Source: Gelatoporia subvermispora B (lineage: Eukaryota; Basidiomycota; Agaricomycetes; Polyporales; Gelatoporiaceae). Taken from it: DNA of 64,000 nt. Made by a program: the position numbers and the translations under genes. Shown one piece after another: positions 57,936-64,000 of this stretch; within the stretch, counting starts at the first letter, position 1; each line of letters starts with the position of its first letter. The notes under the pieces were generated by a model, which saw only the letters and a program-made list of their open reading frames with translations, was not told the DNA's origin and ran no database searches. The stretch covers positions 694,556-758,555 of the forward strand of contig KB445793.1 of NCBI GenBank assembly GCA_000320605.2. The letters are read 5' to 3'.

Positions 57936-58820
57936 TTACTTCCGTGCGAACGGAACCTGGAAGCCAGAGAGCAACTGTCTAACACGGTTCCTCGCCCCCA
58001 TGCCCTCCGCATTTGTGATGAAGTGAACGTGCATGCCGTACATTCTGGGGTAGGCATCCTGGTTGACCTCAATTTGCGGGAAGAGAGCCATGGCTTCTGG
58101 CGGCAGACCAAACGAGACGACACCTGATGCAGAAGCAGGCGTGTTCAACGCGACTGATGGACCTTCCATGGGAATGCCGTTGAATTCACGAAGACGGGGC
58201 AGAACACATTCCACGAGGATTCCCAAGAAGTCCCACATCTTCGGGCCTTTGAGGTCGACCTTGACACCGACAGGGACACCAGGCCGAATCCATCCACCAA
58301 TTTGCTTCTTACCGCGCACGATCTGCACTCCTTCCGATGTCCGTCGTCCACCCGCACCTGTCGACTCTCCTGTGATGGCCCGGAACGCCATAATTGGGCC
58401 GAGAAGCTGACTTTTACTGGAGATAGCTTCCTTGATCATAGAGTGCACTTGGATACGCTCGAGCGTAACGAGGTTTTCGGGTGTAGTGGGCGGTGCAGGC
58501 TGCTTGAACCATGTTGGACCTCCCACTGGTGGGTTGTGGCGGTGCTTAGTGTAAGGATCTTCTGGGTCGTACAAGGGTCGAATCTTCCGCGCAGGCTTGC
58601 GAGGGAATGGTTCATGGTTGTAGGTCATGTACATGAGGTCATCCCTGACTGTATGGTAGTAATGGTCCGCAAGTCGGCATGAATGTGTGTCGCGGAGAAT
58701 AACGTTGACATGGGGGACTGGTAGTCTCTTCTCGCTCAGTGGAAGAGGTCTGAGAATCCTCGGAGCCGCTTTTGTAGGGCGCAAGTGCCGCGTCGCGGTC
58801 ACTGCTGCAGATGCGCTCAT
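57936..58820 (-). CDS. Mitochondrial large-subunit ribosomal protein uL5m (294 aa)
   Basis: Mitochondrial uL5, which contacts 5S-site or 23S-type rRNA and tRNA at the top of the large subunit (yeast MRPL7). One intron-free exon with the ATG at 58820. The first 30 residues are Arg/Ala/Pro-rich with few acids (SAAVTATRHLRPTKAAP), fitting a mitochondrial presequence. The body shows the uL5 order: TLERIQVHSMIKEAISSKSQ, AFRAITGEST, GKKQIGGWIRPGVPVGVKVD, MWDFLGILVECVLPRLREF, VVSFGLPPEAMALFPQIEVN and YPRMYGMHVHFITNA. Typical length for fungal uL5m. Its lack of introns contrasts with every neighbour. Confidence 0.95.
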   Translation of the reverse strand: MSASAAVTATRHLRPTKAAPRILRPLPLSEKRLPVPHVNVILRDTHSCRLADHYYHTVRDDLMYMTYNHEPFPRKPARKIRPLYDPEDPYTKHRHNPPVGGPTWFKQPAPPTTPENLVTLERIQVHSMIKEAISSKSQLLGPIMAFRAITGESTGAGGRRTSEGVQIVRGKKQIGGWIRPGVPVGVKVDLKGPKMWDFLGILVECVLPRLREFNGIPMEGPSVALNTPASASGVVSFGLPPEAMALFPQIEVNQDAYPRMYGMHVHFITNAEGMGARNRVRQLLSGFQVPFARK

Positions 58821-59244
58821 CTGAATGTATGTTCAAAGTTTCGTGAAACAGCTAGGTTCATGCTAACGCATACCTTGTTGATCCTTGGTCGGAAGCTAGA
58901 GTCAAGAGAGCAATCCTTGCTTCTGGAGGTCGGCCAAGTCGATGCAGACGATTTCGCGGTAATTTGCGCAGGAATATCTCCTAAAGAAGTAAAACAAGTG
59001 GTTTATACACAGGGGAATTAATCTCTTACGTGGGGCTTAAACCACAATTACGTAAATATAAGCCCATTCGCTCAAACCAGCGGTCTGCTGAAGTTGGTCG
59101 CATGAAAGTCGTACAACCCTTGAGACCCACCACCTATGATGAAACATGGCTGGTCCGCGTATACATGCATTAGACGGACATCTACGATATTCACTGCGAC
59201 GATAGAACTATTTGTGTCTCATCTCGCCTCGAATCACCAGATGG
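58821..59244. other. Intergenic
   Basis: The 424 bp upstream of uL5m and downstream of DUF6533 copy C. No gene was seen. Confidence 0.5.
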
Positions 59245-60105
59245 CTAGGTCTCGCTTTGGAACTCCAAGTAGTCACCGGATAACTGTGAGACAGAGGATG
59301 ATACGTTGCCAATTCTAAACGTGCGTCCATCCAGTATGACCTGATTTTGGGGTACAGCCTTGCGCGTGTTCAAGAGCGTGCGGCTTCCTAGAACAGTCGA
59401 TTAGTCGTGAGTACGAGTGGGCTTCATAAGCATCACTGGTTAATGCGGCTCACGGCATGATGATGCTTATATAGTTCGAAAAATGGGCCCACATAATCGA
59501 ACTAGCCAGAAGCTCTGCGAAAACACTATCCGACATGAGCTCTATAGTCAAAATCGGAAGAGTGTCACAAGGTTACTTACGGAATAAAGTACAGCAAGCT
59601 TCTGTTGTATGCCACGCCACACAATCCAGTGAGCTATTTGCGCACAGATGGCATTCGCGTGCTATACGGCTGATCATCGGGATACCGATCCCCATGGGGG
59701 CTCCAGGCCACGCCTTGTAGATGACAAGGCACAGCAGTATGGGTTCATAGATCAACGCAGGTTACCAAAACAGTGCAGAGAAGGGGTGTCCCGAATACTC
59801 GCAGGCAGTGGAAGATGACACTACCGGCATGCCTAGAATAATGTTAATTGTAGTCCTGAGGAAGGTGAAGCGGATAACACACGTTCTAGCCCAGTGATTG
59901 TCATGCCTATCAACAGTATCATGACGAAAGTCTCTGTGCCTGACATGACGAGCATAAACCAGAGAATGTATGGTTTCTTCTCATATATAGCATATACCTG
60001 GTCGCAATCTAAGGTAAGAACTTTCTCTAAAGGTATGGATCTACAACCTACACGTAGTTGAAGAATCACCTAGAAACGCATATAGCGTCGGGATAGTCTT
60101 GTCAT
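59245..60105 (-). pseudogene. DUF6533-type membrane protein, copy C (3' part)
   Basis: Minus-strand copy of the family. In order: a splice joining VILQLR to VYAIYEKKPYILWF (about 60075-59950), TETFVMILLIGMTITGLER, LIYEPILLCLVIYKAW at about 59755, a segment ending FSNYISIIMP near 59460, and the terminal GSRTLLNTRKAV with a hydrophilic tail to the stop at 59245. The joint before GSRTLLNTR cannot be made: copy D has a block of WSAALPSVL there, and no acceptor in copy C restores it. The N-terminal DUF6533 domain is not visible. I therefore favour a damaged gene; the 5' limit is uncertain. Confidence 0.5.
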
Positions 60106-60773
60106 GCTCTGTTCGTGCAGTCGAATGGAAAACAGGTGTCAAAGGCAAACACTGCGGACTCTCTTATAGTCAGGCATTATACCGAAGTAAGCAGCCACCT
60201 GTCATTCCCCGGTCCCTCGGATGTATTTGACGTGCACAGCAAAGCAGATGGACAGGATGGACACATGCACATCAGCCCGTCCAAACACAGCGCGTGTAAC
60301 GATTAGCTGCCCCAAATATTCACTGCTAGAATCGATATAGGTTGCATCATGCATCTAGCTTCACTCCTTTCGAGTACGGAAATGCTAGAGCGGAATTTGT
60401 GGTTCAGGGCCCAGTGCAGACCACGACTAGATGACCAAGAATGAGACCAGAAGAGTGCATCCGAATGATGTATACCTTTCTCAATCAGTTGGTGATTCGT
60501 ATGCGGTGGCCCAGGATACTTTATGGACGCTCATTGATAACATCTCCGACACCATGTCCTCAGGGACAAGTCTGGGATAGTCCAAGACTACATGAATGGA
60601 CGTATGACCCTCTACTTTTGTCTGTCATTCGCTGCGCACCACATATCATTCTGCGCTCTCAGAGGCATCAGTGATAACGAGCGCCTGAGCTCTCACCGTC
60701 TATAGCTGAATCGCCAAACCATCGCATACGCATACCTGACGGAGGAAGCTTTGTGCAAGTACTATAGGTAAGT

Positions 60774-61960
60774 CTATTCACTCGATATAGCCACCGTTTC
60801 TACTATACCGCTGGCCCATTCTGCGTGATCACCCGTGACAATCGTCGAGGCGGGTGTAGACACAATGCCCATCGTGAAGCTGCTCGCCTCAAATGTTGAT
60901 TCTGTATGGTATGCAGCCTCACGCGTATTCAGTAGCATGCGGCTTCCTAACACGGAGGGCAGAGCAGCAGACCATCTAGACAGTGATAGTGAATTAGCAA
61001 GATGTAACACGTTGCCTTGAAGCACGGCACATACGGCATGATGATATTGATATATTTAGGGTAGTGTGCCCAGATCACGGTGCTGATGAGTAGCTCAACA
61101 AATATGCTGCAGCTTGTGAGCTTAATGCAAGGCCATGACAACAGATACAGGGATGAGACGCACAGGGCAAAATATATCAAACTTAGCAACAATAAGCAGG
61201 TCGATACGGAAGTGACTGCGGCGATTGGTCTTACTCACCTATCCCTTGCCATTCGGGCGTGTATTGGTGACCTCATTGATGCTCTACTAAAGGGCCAGGC
61301 CTTGTGGACAACGAGGAGCAGCAGAATGGGCTCGTATATCAACCCTGGCAACCAGAAAAGCGCCGAAAGTGCGAAAATGCCGGTGTACTCGCATCCAGTC
61401 GGAGTAGATATGACAGGTAGACCTATTGTACCCAATATTGAAGCAGAACGTGATTGATTGCGGAAGTGACTCACGTTCAATCCGCGAGATTGTGATTCCG
61501 ATAAAGATGGCCATGATAGAGACCTCCAAAGCTGACATGGATGACAAGAACCAGAGTATACGGCGGTTTCTTTGATACAAAGCGTAGACCTTGTGGAGTC
61601 CGTTGATCGTACGACATCTACCAGTTGCATCGTCTATGAGACTCACACGTAGCTGGAGAATTACTGCAACAACAACAGCATGATGTTGAGCGCGACAATG
61701 CTTACGATTACTGCGAACTGGCCGGCTTACTTTGAACAGTGACAGTGGTGATAAGGGTTCTACAGAAAATGAATGAATGGTATACTGGGGCGTAGCATTG
61801 GTGTGTAATGCTTACACAATATCGTCGCACAACAGGTAGATTATACAACTGTTTCAGGTTCAGTCTTCGTGACGAAGCAGCCCGACCAAATCCTACATCT
61901 ATTGAATAACGATCCTTAGTTCCTGCTATCGTGTCCGAATGTGTCACGACTCACTTTCGA
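60774..61960 (-). CDS. DUF6533-type membrane protein, copy D
   Basis: Tandem neighbour of copy C on the same strand and more complete. Readable blocks: LNLKQLYNLPVVRRYC near 61850 (the N-terminal domain's end), VILQLR spliced to VYALYQRNRRILWFLSSMSA (about 61600-61540), VSIMAIFIGITISRIER, CEYTGIFALSALFWLPGLIY then EPILLLLVVHKAW, the helix CSIFVELLISTVIWAHY, then a clean splice (61034/60976) into WSAALPSVLGSRMLLNTREA, and a hydrophilic tail ending at 60774. Five or more helices are expected. The function of the family is unknown. Start codon and first exons are not fixed, and damage upstream of 61800 cannot be excluded. Confidence 0.55.
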
Positions 61961-63236
61961 AGAAACAATGCCGCTCGGAGTCAGGGGAACTTCAGATCAG
62001 TCAGCGTGCTTCCAGACAACAAAGCACAGCTCGAAGCGCTTACTGCTATCGAATATCAGATATACCAATGCAAAAAACCTGTTCTGCGTGGCTGTGAGAT
62101 AGTCGCAAAGGTCGTGCGTATAGGTATCGAACTCACGAATGTGTGTATCCAAAACATTGGTCTTCGTTTGTTCTCAGACCATACCACATCGACCTGAAGG
62201 ACACATGAGATTGAGACAGACACTCGTCGACTGTGTTGTCACCTCATCAGATAGTGATATGACTGCGAATGATAGTACATCGTTACAAGGATTTGGATAT
62301 ACGTCACATCTACTCACAGTAGTCGTATCCCAGTAAAGTTATTGCGGCAACCCTCGAACGCTTCCCGATATCCACTGGGCGCAATGGACTCAATGCGAAG
62401 GGAGAGACATTGGATCACCCGTTACTCACAGACATACATCTCGGTGATAGTTAACCCGGACATTTCTGGACCAACTGTAGATACGAGATGCAATCCAGAG
62501 AGATACAGCGTCTGATCGAGTTTATGAAGGGTAGTGGAATGTGCAAGCTTCACGGGAGAGTGCGCGTTGGAATCAGTTGGCATGGCATTTTCATGCTGGA
62601 GGAAGGATGTTTGGTACCTCCGCAAGTCGCGCATCTGTGTCAGGATCGCAGTACAATTTATGACGAAGAGAAGCATATCCGGTCTCATCCATCTAGCTTC
62701 TCATCACAAAGTGCTCTGTGAAGAGCCGCGCCTCGTCATGTGGACGGGATGATGACTGGGGGCCTACGTTCTGCAGTGGCACGGAGCGGCGTAGACGTTA
62801 CGAATACAGTAGTCTTTCTGCCCAGCTACTTGGCGTCCGAGCTGCATCAAATTCTCCAGCTTCTGGAGACAGAGGAAGCGCGTCTTGATATGACTACCGC
62901 ATGGATTGAGGGTATGGATCGTGCCACCGCCCCGCCGAGGTGCCGCGAGGACAGGACCTCGGGAACTCCCATCGTGTACTCTTTGCGGCTCGTTGGGCGC
63001 AGCTGAATACATCAAATAGAGTGAGCTCTAATGCTGGACTATGAGCGCAGACATGCTTGTATGAACCGCGCGTGGCGGTATTCGCAATACAATTCTATTG
63101 TTTTGTTTTACTTTGGAACTCGGTGACTAGCCGACTTGTACCGGTAGAAACATTTCGAGCGCCTGAAAGCTTCCATCGCAATGAGTACAGCGGAGTTCGG
63201 CTTTCAAAGACCTCATTTCGACAAATGATAGGTCAC
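61961..63236. other. Spacer with weak minus-strand frames
   Basis: About 1.28 kb with short frames at 62422-62688 and 62764-63015 on the minus strand. No block matches the DUF6533 copies or another family. It may be residual sequence from a further copy, but nothing can be supported. Confidence 0.4.
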
Positions 63237-64000
63237 CTAGAGTGCGTAATTATAATCAATCCACCCAGGCTTGCCCAAGAATACGCTGTCAACGGTGAAT
63301 TGCTGCGCCTCCTCGTCATCGAGGATGTGTTCGATAGAGACGCGCATGCTCGTGTTGCCTCCCGGACCTACGCACATCGAACGCAAACGATTCAAATTAG
63401 TTCTGTGACAGTCATGTACAGGACGCTCACCATATGACTTGTACTCTGCGTAGAATGTAGTGTTCATAATCACGGGCCTGTATATGGCGACCTTAGTCGG
63501 TGGCAACCATGACAGTTAGAAGAAGTGCACCTAGCGCTATCAAAAGGCTCAAAACCAGCAGGCTCGATGCTGTTGTCCATGAATGTGCGGAGATAGACGG
63601 TTGTGGCGAGATCGTTCCACGGGCGGCCTATTGGAGACCGATGGTCGTCTCATCCTACCTGATAATCATAAGAAGTATAACACACCAAGGAAACATTTCC
63701 CCTCGGTTATCGTTGTTGCATTTGCATCCGGAGACTGCATGCAATTGTCGACTATTCGGGACTGGAGTGATACGACGCTACGTACCCGCATTATCTTCGA
63801 ATCAGCAAAGTAAGCGCCGTAGCGGTTGCCTGGCGCATCGGTTAAGTCCGTCCCTTTCCAGGCAGCGATGCCTCCGCCACAAGCGCGATTAGCTAGAATC
63901 ACATTCTGAAACCACCTGCGATCCTGATCTCTTGAGATAAATTGTCGCATCGTCGGAAATCTGATACGCACGCAGTACCGAACCCGAAAAGATCTGGAAG
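63237..64000 (-). CDS. Pectin methylesterase, CE8 (3' part; gene continues beyond the window)
   Basis: Secreted enzyme that demethylates homogalacturonan. Exons seen: 63972 to beyond 64000, 63786-63915, 63686-63734, 63531-63627, 63431-63477 and 63237-63367, all in phase. Family landmarks in order: GFGTAWFQNV, ACGGGIAAWKGT, GNRYGAYFADSKI, GKCFLGRPWND (the conserved L-G-R-P-W), FMDNSIEPAGFEPFD, NTTFYAEYKSYGPGGN, and a C-terminal FTVDSVFLGKPGWIDYN. The WFQN donor was chosen as GTGCGT at 63971 because it gives the family sequence directly. The N-terminal half, with the signal peptide and the first catalytic Asp, lies outside the window. Confidence 0.85.

Noticed and set aside
1..64000. CRISPR array, prophage or insertion sequence
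   Set aside because: Intron-rich eukaryotic genes fill the window. No regular spaced repeats, terminal inverted repeats with a transposase, or reverse transcriptase were seen.

Overview
This is nuclear DNA of a filamentous basidiomycete, most likely an Agaricomycete (mushroom-forming, wood- or litter-decay type). The genes are dense, on both strands, and cut by many introns of about 45-65 nt with GT/AG ends. The protein families fit: a SepH/Cdc7-type septation kinase, fungal GH16 and CE8 wall enzymes, a Ure2-like glutathione transferase, and several DUF6533 membrane proteins, which are expanded in Agaricomycetes. I rebuilt each gene by hand, joining exons where reading frame, splice sites and family conservation agree. 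Most models close exactly (multiples of three, single terminal stop).

Layout. 1-5.6 kb: gene-poor, with two tandem DUF6533-type genes on the + strand, the second clearly broken. 5.9-15.1 kb: Ure2-like GST (-), MIF4G-like protein (+), geranylgeranyltransferase I beta CDC43 (-) head-to-head with a large lipase (+), and a secreted alpha/beta hydrolase (-). 17.1-22.4 kb: 2-oxoglutarate dioxygenase (+) facing an SDR (-), then a membrane-anchored GH16 (-). 24.5-29.9 kb: mitofusin FZO1 (+) facing the SAM-domain RNA-binding protein VTS1 (-). 31.5-32.8 kb: a secreted protein with two tandem domains (+). 32.8-37.8 kb: mostly empty. 37.8-45 kb: quinone oxidoreductase-like MDR (-), small MYND protein (+), ribosomal-L1-domain nucleolar protein (-). 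45.8-58.8 kb: CAAX-box protein (+), M64 metallopeptidase (-), SDR (+), SepH kinase with 22 exons (+), mitochondrial uL5 (-). 59.2-62 kb: two more DUF6533 genes (-). 63.2-64 kb: the 3' end of a CE8 pectin methylesterase (-), which runs off the window.

How the genes relate. Most are unlinked housekeeping functions: protein prenylation, mitochondrial fusion, mitochondrial translation, ribosome biogenesis, septation and mRNA regulation. Interspersed are secreted or detoxifying enzymes (GH16, CE8, lipase, alpha/beta hydrolase, M64, GST) typical of a saprotroph. The 2OG dioxygenase/SDR pair and the neighbouring hydrolase could act on small molecules, but there is no core synthase, so I do not call a biosynthetic cluster. 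I found no convincing new multi-gene system, no CRISPR array, no tRNA or rRNA gene and no intact transposon. The most unusual items are a 7-nt microexon that builds an iron-ligand motif, a secreted protein whose domain duplication copied its introns, and a lineage-restricted prenylated protein.
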